From Amycolatopsis benzoatilytica AK 16/65 (GTDB taxonomy: Bacteria > Actinomycetota > Actinomycetes > Mycobacteriales > Pseudonocardiaceae), in assembly GCF_000383915.1 (NCBI RefSeq), contig NZ_KB912942.1, positions 4,679,039 through 4,743,038 of the forward strand: a stretch of DNA of 64,000 nt, read 5' to 3'. Shown piece after piece: positions 1-9,120 of the stretch. Both the position numbers and the translations under genes were made by a program. Positions within the stretch are counted from its first letter, which is position 1. The number at the start of each line of letters is the position of its first letter. The notes beneath the pieces are model-generated. The model made no database searches, had not been told where the DNA came from, and was given only the letters and a program-made list of their open reading frames with translations.

Positions 1-1046
1 CGCAGCATCGGGTTGACGTCACGCAGCGTCTCTCCCAGCGTCGGCGCCAGCGTCCGCAGGTCCTGGCCCGCCACGGGGATCCGCTGCAGCGTCGCCGGGG
101 AACGGTCCAGCGTCGTGCCCAGCGACGGCAGCAGCGTCCGAAGGTCCTTTGTGGACTGCGGAAGCTGGTCCAGCGCCGTGTTCAGCGCGGGCGCGGCCGA
201 CTTCAGATCCGCGGCGACCGGGGCGAGCGAGCCAGACAGCGCGGTGAATTTGTCGGCCGCGGTCTTGGTGCTGCCGACCACGCCCGGCAGCTGCCGCAGC
301 GCTGCCTCGACCGCCTGCCGCTGGCCGGCGGTCGCGGTCGTGAGCCGGTTGGCTGCGGAGACGAGGTCGGCGATCTGCCCCTGGCCGGTGTCCAGCGCGT
401 TGAGCAGCGTCGTCGATTGCGCCATCAGGGCCTGCAGGTCGGCCGACTGGGCCGATAGCGCGTCCAGTGCCGTGTGGCCGTCGCGGCCGAGCTTGGCCAG
501 GCCGGTCATGGCGCGGCCGACGTCCTCGGCGCTGCCGTTCGTGGCCTGGCCCAGCGACCGCAGGGTCGAGCCCAGTGCGTCGCGCGTCGGCTGGTCGAGA
601 CTGGCGAGGACGTCGTGCAGTTGCACGCTCGGCTTCACTGCGGAGTCGGGCAGCGCGGTGCCGCTGGGCAAAGCCGGCCCGGAGCCGTCGACCAGCTTCA
701 CGTACGACTGCCCGGCCAGGGATTTTTCGCTGACCTGCACGGTGACGCCCTGATGCAGCGGCACCGCGCCCGCGTCCAGGTCGAGATCGAGCCGGATCTT
801 GCCCGCTTCGCGGTCGAGCCCTGCGACTTTGCCGCAGTTCAGACCCGCGAGCTGCACGTCGGAAAAGGACACCAGGTTGTCCACGTCGGCGACCCGGACG
901 GACACCCGGTAGGCGGCGGACTTGCCCAGCAACGGGACGTTCGCTCCCGCTTGGGCGAGGAGAAAACCGAGGAACACGACGCAGGCCAGGACGAACGCGA
1001 GCACCAGGCTCAGCCGCAGCACTGCGGGGCGGGACCGGAGGTTCAT
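1..1046 (-). CDS. Mce family protein, sixth of the operon (MceF-like), 3' end outside window
   Basis: About 348 residues are visible; the C-terminus lies beyond the window edge. The protein starts with a short basic segment and one membrane helix (about residues 10-32), followed by an MlaD/Mce beta domain and a long helical region rich in Ala, Leu, Gln and Asp. In known Mce systems six such proteins form a tunnel across the envelope for lipids. The ATG at 1046 overlaps the stop of the preceding mce gene (ATGA), so the start is secure. No clear lipobox is seen, although a Cys lies inside the membrane helix. The sixth position in the operon suggests the MceF role; the cargo is unknown. Confidence 0.9.
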   Translation of the reverse strand, partial: MNLRSRPAVLRLSLVLAFVLACVVFLGFLLAQAGANVPLLGKSAAYRVSVRVADVDNLVSFSDVQLAGLNCGKVAGLDREAGKIRLDLDLDAGAVPLHQGVTVQVSEKSLAGQSYVKLVDGSGPALPSGTALPDSAVKPSVQLHDVLASLDQPTRDALGSTLRSLGQATNGSAEDVGRAMTGLAKLGRDGHTALDALSAQSADLQALMAQSTTLLNALDTGQGQIADLVSAANRLTTATAGQRQAVEAALRQLPGVVGSTKTAADKFTALSGSLAPVAADLKSAAPALNTALDQLPQSTKDLRTLLPSLGTTLDRSPATLQRIPVAGQDLRTLAPTLGETLRDVNPML

Positions 1047-2314
1047 CAGTTGCCCCCTCGCTCGGGCCGGTTCTTCGCCCAGTCCGGCACCTGGTCCGGC
1101 ACGTAGCCGGTGCCGAGGGTGTCCACCTGCACGCCGAAGTTGCCGCGCGGGAACGTACCGCTCTTGTCACGGACGGAGAACACGGAGTTGGTGTTGTAGA
1201 CGAAGCCTTGGATGCCGCCGTCGAGCGCGGCGACGATCTTGCGGGTCATGTCGTCGAGCCGGGCGGTCGTCGGCTTCAGCGCGTCCATGGCGCCGTTCAG
1301 GTCCGCGGCCAACGGCCGCAGGTCCGCGACGACAGGCCGTGCCTGGTTGACGATCGGCCGTGCGGCCTGGACGGTCTGGCCGAGCTGGTCGACAGTGTCC
1401 GAGACGCGTTGCAGGGCGGGCGGGAGGTCGCCGGAGGCGGCCGAGAGGTTGTCCAGTGTCGGGTTCAGCTGGGTGGTCAGGGTGGCGACCCCGTTCATCG
1501 CCGCCTTCAGGTCGCCGGCGAACCCGGGCAGCTCGGCCAGGGACTTGCTGAGGTCGTCCTGTCGTCCGGACAAGGCGGTCAGCGTCTGCTGCGTCGAGTC
1601 GACGAGCTGGGCCAGCCGCGTGTCGTTGCCGCCGACCGAGGTGGCGATCCGGCTGAAGGCGGTGACCAGCTGCTTGATCGTGTCCTGGCGAGTGCGCAGC
1701 GCGTCGACCACCGGCTTGAGCTTCAGCAGCGTCCCGTCGGTCGCGCGCAGTCCTCCGGGCAACGTCTGCGGTGCGTTCGCCAGCGCGACGTCCGACTCCG
1801 ACAGCAGCGTCGTCAGCGCGTTGCGGCTGCGGTCGTCGAGATGGTCGAACACCTCGTCCGGCTGCACCGGCCGCTTGGTCTGCGCGAGCGGGACGACCCC
1901 GTCCGCGGGCAGCGGCTTGCCCGGCGGACCGCCGGGGTTCACCTCGACGTACATCTCGTTCAGCGGGTTCTTGGGCCGCAGGACGAGCTGGGCGTTGTCG
2001 TAGACGACGTGTCCGGGGTCGATGGCCATCCGGACCCGGGCGTGCCCGTCAGCGGTCACGTCGGCGCCGGTGATCTCCCCGACCCGGACGCCGGCGATCC
2101 GGACCTCCTGGTTGTTGCCGGGGCTGATCGCCGGGGCCTGGTCGAAGTCGGCGGCGAACGTGTAGCGGTCCGCCCACGGCGCGTGGATGTTCAAGTGGGA
2201 CAGGATGATCGCGCCGGACACGATGCCGAGTGCGATGACGAGAGTCGTCGCGAGGACGTCTCGGCCGAGGCCGGGGACAGTGCGGATCCGCTGCCAAGTC
2301 TTGCGGGGGTTCAC
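1046..2314 (-). CDS. Mce family protein, fifth (MceE-like)
   Basis: 422 residues. A single N-terminal membrane helix (about 18-38) is followed by the MlaD/Mce domain (about 40-125, with a VRIAGVRVGEI stretch) and long helices. The start is GTG at 2314, which overlaps the stop of the upstream mce gene (GTGA). The in-frame ATG further upstream lies inside that gene and is rejected. The MceE position is usually a lipoprotein in mycobacteria, but no lipobox Cys is present here, so the protein is probably anchored by its helix. It should act in the Mce lipid-import tunnel together with the five other subunits. Confidence 0.9.
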   Translation of the reverse strand: MNPRKTWQRIRTVPGLGRDVLATTLVIALGIVSGAIILSHLNIHAPWADRYTFAADFDQAPAISPGNNQEVRIAGVRVGEITGADVTADGHARVRMAIDPGHVVYDNAQLVLRPKNPLNEMYVEVNPGGPPGKPLPADGVVPLAQTKRPVQPDEVFDHLDDRSRNALTTLLSESDVALANAPQTLPGGLRATDGTLLKLKPVVDALRTRQDTIKQLVTAFSRIATSVGGNDTRLAQLVDSTQQTLTALSGRQDDLSKSLAELPGFAGDLKAAMNGVATLTTQLNPTLDNLSAASGDLPPALQRVSDTVDQLGQTVQAARPIVNQARPVVADLRPLAADLNGAMDALKPTTARLDDMTRKIVAALDGGIQGFVYNTNSVFSVRDKSGTFPRGNFGVQVDTLGTGYVPDQVPDWAKNRPERGGN

Positions 2315-3612
2315 TTCGGCGCACCTCCCAGCTCGCCGAGAGCTGCCGCCAGGTCGTCGAGGCCGCCGGGCAGACCCCATACCGAACCGGGCCCGAAGCC
2401 GGCCTGGATGCCGAGCGTGGTGCCGTTCGCGTTGGTGCGCATACCGTCCATGTCGAGGTTGGTGATCATGTGCGCGACCTCCTGGCCGAGCGTGTATCCG
2501 TCGTTGCCGCCGCCGCGGTAGGGGCCGGTGCCGACCCACTTTTCGTTGAGCTTGTCGACGACCGGCCCCTTGAGCCGCTGCAGCGGGGCGCCGCTGACGT
2601 CGTCGAGCACGGCCGTCGTCTGCCGGCTGGTCGGCACGAGCTGGTCGACGAGCGGCCGGGCGTCGTGCAGCAGCGGGCGAAGGTCGGCCAGCAGGGGGCG
2701 GGCTTGGGCGAGGACCGGATCGAGCTTGGCGAGCAACGGCCCCGCTTCGCGGATCGCGGGGCGCAGTTTCGGTGCCGTCGCGGTGAGCCGGTCGAGACTG
2801 CCTCCGAGAGCGGTAAGGCCGGACCGCACGGAGGCGAGGGTCGACGGCAGATCGTGGATGGTGCGGGCGAGCGGGTCGCTCTGTTTGGCCAGCACTGCCG
2901 CCGTGGTGTCCGCCCCGTCCACAATGGACGCCAACTGGCCGTCGTTGCGCGTGAGGTCGTTCGCGACGGTGTCGACGTCGCCGACGAGGTTGGCCAGATC
3001 GGTGTTGGGGCGGGTGCCGAGCGCCGCGGTGAGCACGTCTCCGGCCGGGGCCAGCGTGCCTGGCGCGTCCCGGACCAGGTCCCGGATCGCGTCCTTGCCG
3101 CCGGCGGCAAGGGTCTGGTCGAGTTCTCCGACGCTGCCGCGGATGCCCTGCTGCGCGCGGGGCTGGACGGCCGACAGGACTTCGTCCAGCTCGACCGGGG
3201 TCGAGGTGCGCTGGACCGGGATGCTCCCGCCGGAAAACGTGCCGTGCGCACCGCCGGGGATGAGCTCCACGAAGTAGCGACCGCCGAGGATCGTGGTCGG
3301 CCGCACGGCCGCGCTCGGCTCGGTGCCGAGCTTGTCCAGCGTGCCTGAGTCGACCTTGACGGTGACGGTGACCGAGCCGGGTGCCGACCGGTCGATGCCG
3401 GAGACCGTGCCGACCGGCACGCCCGCGACCTTGACTTCGCTGTCGTCGGCCTTGAGCTTGTAATCGCGGCTGAACTGGACGGCGATCTCGTCGCCGGGCC
3501 GCAGTGCGGTGACGATCGACTGCTTGCCGAAGAGCAGCGCGACGGCGAGCACGAGCAGGACGACGAAGGCGAACCCTTGCCAGACGAGCGGGACCTTCTT
3601 CAGCCGGTGCAT
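2311..3612 (-). CDS. Mce family protein, fourth (MceD-like)
   Basis: 433 residues. A membrane helix lies near residues 8-30, then the Mce domain (a VKVAGVPVGTVSGID stretch near residues 60-75) and a long helical C-terminal region with repeated LxPLL-like heptads. It is the fourth of six tandem mce genes. Its stop overlaps the GTG of the next gene by 4 bases, and it begins 2 bases after the stop of the preceding gene, so co-translation is likely. Role by family: a subunit of the envelope-spanning lipid channel. Confidence 0.9.
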   Translation of the reverse strand: MHRLKKVPLVWQGFAFVVLLVLAVALLFGKQSIVTALRPGDEIAVQFSRDYKLKADDSEVKVAGVPVGTVSGIDRSAPGSVTVTVKVDSGTLDKLGTEPSAAVRPTTILGGRYFVELIPGGAHGTFSGGSIPVQRTSTPVELDEVLSAVQPRAQQGIRGSVGELDQTLAAGGKDAIRDLVRDAPGTLAPAGDVLTAALGTRPNTDLANLVGDVDTVANDLTRNDGQLASIVDGADTTAAVLAKQSDPLARTIHDLPSTLASVRSGLTALGGSLDRLTATAPKLRPAIREAGPLLAKLDPVLAQARPLLADLRPLLHDARPLVDQLVPTSRQTTAVLDDVSGAPLQRLKGPVVDKLNEKWVGTGPYRGGGNDGYTLGQEVAHMITNLDMDGMRTNANGTTLGIQAGFGPGSVWGLPGGLDDLAAALGELGGAPK

Positions 3613-3614
3613 AG

Positions 3615-4904
3615 TCAGTTCCTCCCGCCGAGCAAACCCGGGCCCTGCGCCCGATCCTGCGTGTCCTGTCCGGGGGCCGGGTACGGGTTGCGCGCCACCG
3701 GCGTCATTGCGTTGAGCGGCGTGACCCCAGCAGTCGCGCCGGCGAGCCCGGGGAGCACCAGTTCAACGCGCATGTAGTGGCGGTCGCCCGCGTGCCCGGC
3801 GAAGACCAGCCCGCCGTGGTAGGCGAAGTCACCGATTTCCGGGGCGTAGGGCGCGAGCGTCTGCAGCAGAGAAGTCAGCGCGGGCAGGCCGTCGCCCAGC
3901 CGCGCTGCGAGCGGGCGGAGGTCCGCGAAGGTCTGGGTGAGGCTGTCGACCGCCGGGGTGGCCTGGTTCGCGAAGCCTGGGATCTTCTGCAGCTGGGCTG
4001 GCGCTTCCTGGAGCACGCCTCGCAGATCGGGGGTCGCGTCGCCGAGAGACTTCGCACCGGTCCGCAGGTCGGTGACGGCAGCGCGCGCGTCGGCCAGCGG
4101 CTGCGTGAGCGCGGCGGCCGCGGCGGTGCCGTGCCGCAGCAGGTCGGGCGCAGCCTTCAGCGTGTCGGCCAGCGGCTTGCCGTCGTCGACGTGGACTGCC
4201 TGCAGCGTCTGGTCGAGCTGCACGACGAGCGACTCGAGGTCCTTCTGTCGGCCTTCGAAACGTCCGGCCAGCCGGTCCGTGCTGGCCAGCAGCGCGGGCA
4301 AGTCGGCTTCGCGGGAGGCGATCGCCGACGCCACGGCGCCCGTGTCGCCGAGGATGCCGGGCAAGGAGCCGAGCAGGTCGTGCAGGTCCTGGCTGTGCCC
4401 GGCCATGCCGGTGCCGAGTTGCCGCACCGCGCTCGTGGCGGCATCGCGAGTGGGCTGGTCGAGCACGTCGAACAGCCGCGCGATGTCGGCCGAGCCCTCG
4501 GTCGCCGCCGCGGGGATGACGCCGTCGCCCAGCGGCGGCGCGGTCGCGTCGCCGGGCAGGAGCTCGACGAATTTCTGGCTCAGCGCCGACTGGTCCCAGA
4601 TGGCCGCGCGGGCGTTGCGGTACACCGGCTGGTGGCCGTCGAGCTCCATGGTCACCTGAGGCCGGCCGCCGACCAGGTCGACTGAAGCGACCCGGCCGAT
4701 CCGCACCGAGTTGCGGCGCACGTCCGCGCCCGCGGTGAGGCTGCCGACGTCATCGAACGCCGCTTTCACCTCGGTCCGGGCGGAGCCGGGCAGTCCTTGG
4801 TCCGCGGTCAGCGACACGTAGGTCACGACGCCGGCCAGAACGAGGATGACGAGGCCGAGGTAGAACGACCGGCCTTGGGCGCGGGAGACGCGAGCCACGG
4901 TCAT
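3615..4904 (-). CDS. Mce family protein, third (MceC-like)
   Basis: 429 residues. The ATG at 4904 overlaps the previous stop (ATGA); the longer open frame upstream lies inside the neighbouring gene. A membrane helix near residues 13-33 is followed by the Mce domain (an RRNSVRIGRVASVDL stretch near residue 65) and an extended helical domain. The tail after the last helices is rich in Pro, Gly and Gln. It belongs to the Mce operon and probably forms part of the heterohexameric lipid tunnel. Confidence 0.9.
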   Translation of the reverse strand: MTVARVSRAQGRSFYLGLVILVLAGVVTYVSLTADQGLPGSARTEVKAAFDDVGSLTAGADVRRNSVRIGRVASVDLVGGRPQVTMELDGHQPVYRNARAAIWDQSALSQKFVELLPGDATAPPLGDGVIPAAATEGSADIARLFDVLDQPTRDAATSAVRQLGTGMAGHSQDLHDLLGSLPGILGDTGAVASAIASREADLPALLASTDRLAGRFEGRQKDLESLVVQLDQTLQAVHVDDGKPLADTLKAAPDLLRHGTAAAAALTQPLADARAAVTDLRTGAKSLGDATPDLRGVLQEAPAQLQKIPGFANQATPAVDSLTQTFADLRPLAARLGDGLPALTSLLQTLAPYAPEIGDFAYHGGLVFAGHAGDRHYMRVELVLPGLAGATAGVTPLNAMTPVARNPYPAPGQDTQDRAQGPGLLGGRN

Positions 4905-6208
4905 CGCCCCCCGCCGAGCAGCTGTCCGATCAACGACTTCTCCTGGTCGGCGGTGAGCCCGGTGGCGTTGCCCGGGTCGGGCACCGCCGGAACCGGATTG
5001 GCTTGCGGTTTCGGGGCGCTCTTGCCGCTGCCGGGCGAGCCGAGCACCTCCGCCTGCACGGTCTGCAGCAACGGCTTCGGAGTGGCGACGAGCATGCCGC
5101 GGAAGTAGTGCGCCACCGAGTCGTAGCCAGTGCAGGCAAGACCCCAACCGGTGATCGTCGCGAGCAGCCCGTCCATGTTGTCCGCGAGCTCGCGGCCGAG
5201 CGGGATCGAGGCGACCGACGCGGTACGCAGGTCAGCCAGCTGCGGACGGAGTGCCTTCACCAGCGGCGCGGCCTGGTCCAACAGCGCTTTTGCGTGGTCG
5301 AGGACCGGGCGCGCTGCGGCCAGCGCGGGATCGGCGGTGTCGGCGAAGGTTTTCAGCTCTTGGCTGATCTTCGCCAGGTTGTCCGTGGTCGGGCGCACGT
5401 CCGCGAGCATCGGGGTCGCCTGCTGGGCGACGCCGGCCAGCTGCTGGACGGCTCGGCGGGCGTTGGCCAGGAACCCGGGCAGCTCGGTCAGCGTGTTCTG
5501 GAGCGCTTCGCGATTGGAGGAGATCGTGGCGAGGGTGCGGCTGAACGACTCCACGAGCTGGTCGAGGTTGTTCCCGCTGTTCGCGGCGAGCGCCCCGGCC
5601 ACCGGCTGCACCCGGTCGAGCAGTTCGGTGAGGACTCCGTTCTGCTCCTGGAGGATCCTGCTCAGCTCGCCGGTCTGCGTCATCGCGGGTTCGAGCGCCT
5701 TCAGCGCCGCGGCGACATCGCCGGAGCGGCCAGCGGAGCCTTCGCCGAGTGTGGTGACCAAGGCCGCGAGCGCGGTCGACGTCGGATCGTCGAGAGAGTT
5801 GAGGATCTGGTCCAGGTCCACCGACGCGCTGGTGTGGTCGACGGCGATCGGTTGCCCCGCAGGCAATTCCGGTGCCGCCGCGGTGCCCGGGTCGAGCTCG
5901 ACGTAGCGTTCGCCCAGCAGGCTGACCGGCCGTACCGTCGCGTGCGCGTCCTGGTGCAGCGGCAGCACGCCCCGGTCCACCGACATCTCGACGCGGGCCT
6001 GCCCGTGGTCGAGGCCGATGCCGGTGATGGTGCCGATCCGCATCCCGCGGAGGTTCACCGTGTTGCCGGGGATCAGCGGCGAGGCGTCGGCGAACATCGC
6101 GACCACGGTCGCCTTGCCGTCGTCCTTTTTCGCCTGCCAGACCACAGTTCCGGCGACTGCCACGGCGGCCACGACGACGGTCGTGACGGCGATGCGCAGC
6201 TTCTTCAT
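4901..6208 (-). CDS. Mce family protein, second (MceB-like)
   Basis: 435 residues from ATG 6208, which overlaps the previous stop (ATGA). An ATG 30 bases further upstream is possible but lies within the neighbouring gene. The N-terminus is MKKLR followed by a membrane helix (about 6-26). The Mce domain contains an LRGMRIGTITGIG stretch near residue 50. The rest is long helices with repeated Leu/Ala heptads. It is a subunit of the Mce lipid importer. Confidence 0.9.
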   Translation of the reverse strand: MKKLRIAVTTVVVAAVAVAGTVVWQAKKDDGKATVVAMFADASPLIPGNTVNLRGMRIGTITGIGLDHGQARVEMSVDRGVLPLHQDAHATVRPVSLLGERYVELDPGTAAAPELPAGQPIAVDHTSASVDLDQILNSLDDPTSTALAALVTTLGEGSAGRSGDVAAALKALEPAMTQTGELSRILQEQNGVLTELLDRVQPVAGALAANSGNNLDQLVESFSRTLATISSNREALQNTLTELPGFLANARRAVQQLAGVAQQATPMLADVRPTTDNLAKISQELKTFADTADPALAAARPVLDHAKALLDQAAPLVKALRPQLADLRTASVASIPLGRELADNMDGLLATITGWGLACTGYDSVAHYFRGMLVATPKPLLQTVQAEVLGSPGSGKSAPKPQANPVPAVPDPGNATGLTADQEKSLIGQLLGGGR

Positions 6209-7443
6209 CGCATGCCCTCCCCGTTCGCGTCGGACCACGGCTGTCCGCCCGCTTCCCCGGGCACCGGGGCGATCTGCCGGGTGAACCCGGGCAGGCTGTG
6301 CACCGGAAGCCCGTTCACGCTCGTCGGCGACGCGACCACCAGCCCGTTGATGTAGTGGCCGGTGGAGTCGTAGTCCGCGAACACCGAGCCCCAGTTGGCG
6401 AGGAAGCCGGCCAGCTCCGGTGTGTAGGGCCGCAGGTAGCGCAGGGTCGGCGCGAGGCCCTGCACCGCGGTGTTGAGCCCGGGTGCGGTGTTGTGCACGC
6501 TGTCCAGCAGACCTGGGGTGTAGTTCAGCAGAGTGCTGGCCGCGTCGAGCGTCGGGCGCAGATCGGCGATCGTGGGTCGCAGGTCCTGCAGCAGCGGGCC
6601 GAGATTCCCGGCGACCGACGGCAGCTTGTCCGCTGCCGGGCGCAGATCGTCGAGGAGCGGTTTCGCCGCGTCCGCGGCCCCGGGCATCTTGTCCAGGCCC
6701 GCCTTGGCGTCCTGCAGGGTGGCCGGCAACGCGCTGAGCGCGTTCGCGAGATCCTCCTGCTGACCCGCGGCCCGGCCGGCGAGGACGGCGAGATTGCCGA
6801 CCGTGTTGCGGAGCTTGTCCTGCCGCTGCGCGAGCACCTTGGTCAGGTCGCTGAGCTTCCCGACGAGTTCGTGGATCGCCGGGCCGTCGTGGCCGATCGC
6901 GCCGAGCACCTGGCCGAGCGCCTGCACGGTCGGACCGGCGGTCTTGATCGTCGCGTTCAGGTCGGGTTCCCGGCCCTTCAGCGTCTGGTCCAGCTGCTTC
7001 ACCACACTGTCCACGTGGGACCTGGTCTGCGGGTCGAGGACCTCCAGCACGTCCTCGACGTTGACCTGCGGCCGGGCTTCGACCAGGCCTCCGTCCGGCA
7101 CCGCCGGATTGGCGGCAGGACCTGGCTTCACCTCGATGTTGCGCTCCCCCAGCACCGACCGGGTCTCGACCCAGGCGGTGGTTCCGGTGTGCAGCGGGGC
7201 GTGTGCCGCGTCGATCGACACCGTGATGACGGCCTGGTTGTCCTTGGCCTCGATCGACTGGATCTGGCCGACGTCAGTCCCGTTGGCCCGCACCGGCGCG
7301 CCGCCGACCAGACCCGCGGCGGACGGCATGACGAGCCGCACGCGGTAGCCGCCGGTGTCGCGCGACCACCACGAGTACGCGGTCAGCGCCGCGGCCGCGA
7401 TGACCACCACCGCGCCCAGCACGAACAGTCTCCTGCGCAGCAT
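6205..7443 (-). CDS. Mce family protein, first (MceA-like)
   Basis: 412 residues with an N-terminal membrane helix (about 5-22), an Mce domain (a VRANGTDVGQI stretch near residue 52) and a helical C-terminal half. It is the first mce gene after the ATPase gene, starting 2 bases after the ATPase stop. In characterised systems the six Mce proteins stack into a hydrophobic tunnel and energy comes from the YrbE/ATPase complex. The substrate cannot be told from the sequence. Confidence 0.9.
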   Translation of the reverse strand: MLRRRLFVLGAVVVIAAAALTAYSWWSRDTGGYRVRLVMPSAAGLVGGAPVRANGTDVGQIQSIEAKDNQAVITVSIDAAHAPLHTGTTAWVETRSVLGERNIEVKPGPAANPAVPDGGLVEARPQVNVEDVLEVLDPQTRSHVDSVVKQLDQTLKGREPDLNATIKTAGPTVQALGQVLGAIGHDGPAIHELVGKLSDLTKVLAQRQDKLRNTVGNLAVLAGRAAGQQEDLANALSALPATLQDAKAGLDKMPGAADAAKPLLDDLRPAADKLPSVAGNLGPLLQDLRPTIADLRPTLDAASTLLNYTPGLLDSVHNTAPGLNTAVQGLAPTLRYLRPYTPELAGFLANWGSVFADYDSTGHYINGLVVASPTSVNGLPVHSLPGFTRQIAPVPGEAGGQPWSDANGEGMR

Positions 7444-7445
7444 CG

Positions 7446-8285
7446 TCAGTCCATCCCCAACGGCCCGGCCGAGTCCCCGGCGAGGAACTGGCGCACGAAC
7501 GGATCGTCGGAGGCGAACGCCTCTTCGGTCGGCCCGTAGTGGATCAGCCGGCCCTTCCAGATCAACCCGACGTAGTCGCTGACCTTGCGCGCCGTGCGGA
7601 TGTCGTGAGTGACCAGCACGTAGGTGCCGCCGTGCTCGGCGTGCATCTGCAGGATGAGGTCGTTGAGCAGGCTGGTGCGCACCGGGTCAAGGCCGGAGTC
7701 GGGCTCGTCGAACAAGACGACCTCGGGATTCATCACCAGCGCCCGCGCGAACCCGGCGCGCTTGCGCATGCCCCCGGAGACCGAACCGGGTTCCTTGTTC
7801 TTCGCCGCCTCGAGCCCGACTTCCCGCAGCCGGCTCATGACGATCTCGGTGATCTCCGCTTCGGACAGATCCGTGTGCTTGCGCAAGGGGAAAGCGACGT
7901 TGTCGAAAACGTCCATCGATCCGAAAAGCGCACCGTCCTGGAACAGGACGCCGAACCGCTTGCGCAGCTCGTAGCGATGATCCTCGCCCGCCTTCCAGAT
8001 GTCGTCCCCGAAGACCCGCACTTCACCGGAATCCGGCTCCAGCAGCCCGACGATGTGTTTGAGCAGAACGCTTTTCCCGGTGCCGGACGGGCCGAGCACC
8101 GTGGTGATCGCATTGTCGGCGAAGCTGAGGTTCAACCCGCGCAGGATGTCGAACGAGCCGAACGACTTGTACACGTTGCGGATCTCGACGGTCGCGGCGC
8201 CGGCCGGGGCGGCCGTGCGCGGCGGCTGAGTGAGCGCGGCATCGTTGACGGGGGCGGGCATGGGACCTCCGGAGCGGGCGGACAT
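7446..8285 (-). CDS. Mce-system ABC ATPase (MlaF/Mkl type)
   Basis: 279 residues. Walker A GPSGTGKS (65-72), Q-loop Gln116, signature SGGMRKR (170-176) and Walker B VVLFDEPDSGLDP (189-201) are all present, so the enzyme should be active. It powers the two YrbE permeases encoded just upstream. It is co-operonic with the mce genes, unlike mycobacteria, where the ATPase (Mkl) is usually encoded elsewhere. ATG 8285 is taken as the start; an internal ATG at 8261 with GGAGG four bases upstream is an alternative and would remove 8 residues. Confidence 0.92.
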   Translation of the reverse strand: MSARSGGPMPAPVNDAALTQPPRTAAPAGAATVEIRNVYKSFGSFDILRGLNLSFADNAITTVLGPSGTGKSVLLKHIVGLLEPDSGEVRVFGDDIWKAGEDHRYELRKRFGVLFQDGALFGSMDVFDNVAFPLRKHTDLSEAEITEIVMSRLREVGLEAAKNKEPGSVSGGMRKRAGFARALVMNPEVVLFDEPDSGLDPVRTSLLNDLILQMHAEHGGTYVLVTHDIRTARKVSDYVGLIWKGRLIHYGPTEEAFASDDPFVRQFLAGDSAGPLGMD

Positions 8286-8297
8286 CGGACAGCAACC

Positions 8298-9107
8298 TCA
8301 GTTTCCGATGGGGGCGTTGGGAAATCCGCCCCAGAACAATTGCTGGCAGAACATCCCGACCACGCTGATCAGGACCATGTTGACGAGCATCGACTTCGCG
8401 GTGTTCATGCCGACCCCGACCGGGCCGCCGCGGGCGTTGAACCCGTAGTAGCAGGCCACCAGTACGATCAGCGTTCCCGCGACCATGGTCCACAGCAACG
8501 AGAAGAGGATGTCGAGCGGACTCTGGAAAGCCCAGAGGACCGCGGAAAAACCGCCTTCGGACACGGTGCCGAGGACTGGGACGAGCATCAGGTAGGAAGC
8601 AACGTACATCAGCCCGAGGCCGACCAGATAGAGAAACGGCATGGCGATCCAAGCGGCGAGCACCCGGGTCCCGACCAGGTACGGCTTCGGCCGGATGCCC
8701 ATGACCTGCAGGGCGTCGATCTCCTCGGTGATCCGCATCGAGCCCAGTTCGGCCACGATTCCGCAGCCGACCTTGGCAGCGAGGATCCAGCCCCACATCT
8801 CGGGCGCGCAGGTGCGCAGCCCGCCGAGCGCGGGGAACACCGCCACCAGGCCCTGCGCGCCGAACTGACGGCTGATGTAGTGGCCTTCGACGGCGAACAC
8901 GCCGCCGATGACGAACTCCATCCCCCAGATCACCAGGCCGCTGGACAGCACGAGAATTCCGGCCTGGCGCAACACTTCCGAGGCGTAAAGCCGGGTTTTG
9001 CCGACGCTGCGGACCGCTCCGGCGGAGAAACGGACCACGTCCGCGGTGTTCTCCAGGAACTGGCCGACCCGGCCGAGCGGTGCGCGACGGTTCGCCACAC
9101 TGGTCAT
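8298..9107 (-). CDS. MlaE/YrbE family permease (YrbEB)
   Basis: 269 residues with about five to six hydrophobic segments in the C-terminal 200 residues, typical of MlaE permeases. A conserved stretch with EEIDALQVMG marks the cytoplasmic coupling helix that contacts the ATPase. It is the second gene of the operon, 13 bases after the first permease and 12 bases before the ATPase. The two YrbE proteins normally form the inner-membrane dimer of the Mce importer. Confidence 0.92.
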   Translation of the reverse strand: MTSVANRRAPLGRVGQFLENTADVVRFSAGAVRSVGKTRLYASEVLRQAGILVLSSGLVIWGMEFVIGGVFAVEGHYISRQFGAQGLVAVFPALGGLRTCAPEMWGWILAAKVGCGIVAELGSMRITEEIDALQVMGIRPKPYLVGTRVLAAWIAMPFLYLVGLGLMYVASYLMLVPVLGTVSEGGFSAVLWAFQSPLDILFSLLWTMVAGTLIVLVACYYGFNARGGPVGVGMNTAKSMLVNMVLISVVGMFCQQLFWGGFPNAPIGN

Positions 9108-9120
9108 CGGACGCCCTTTC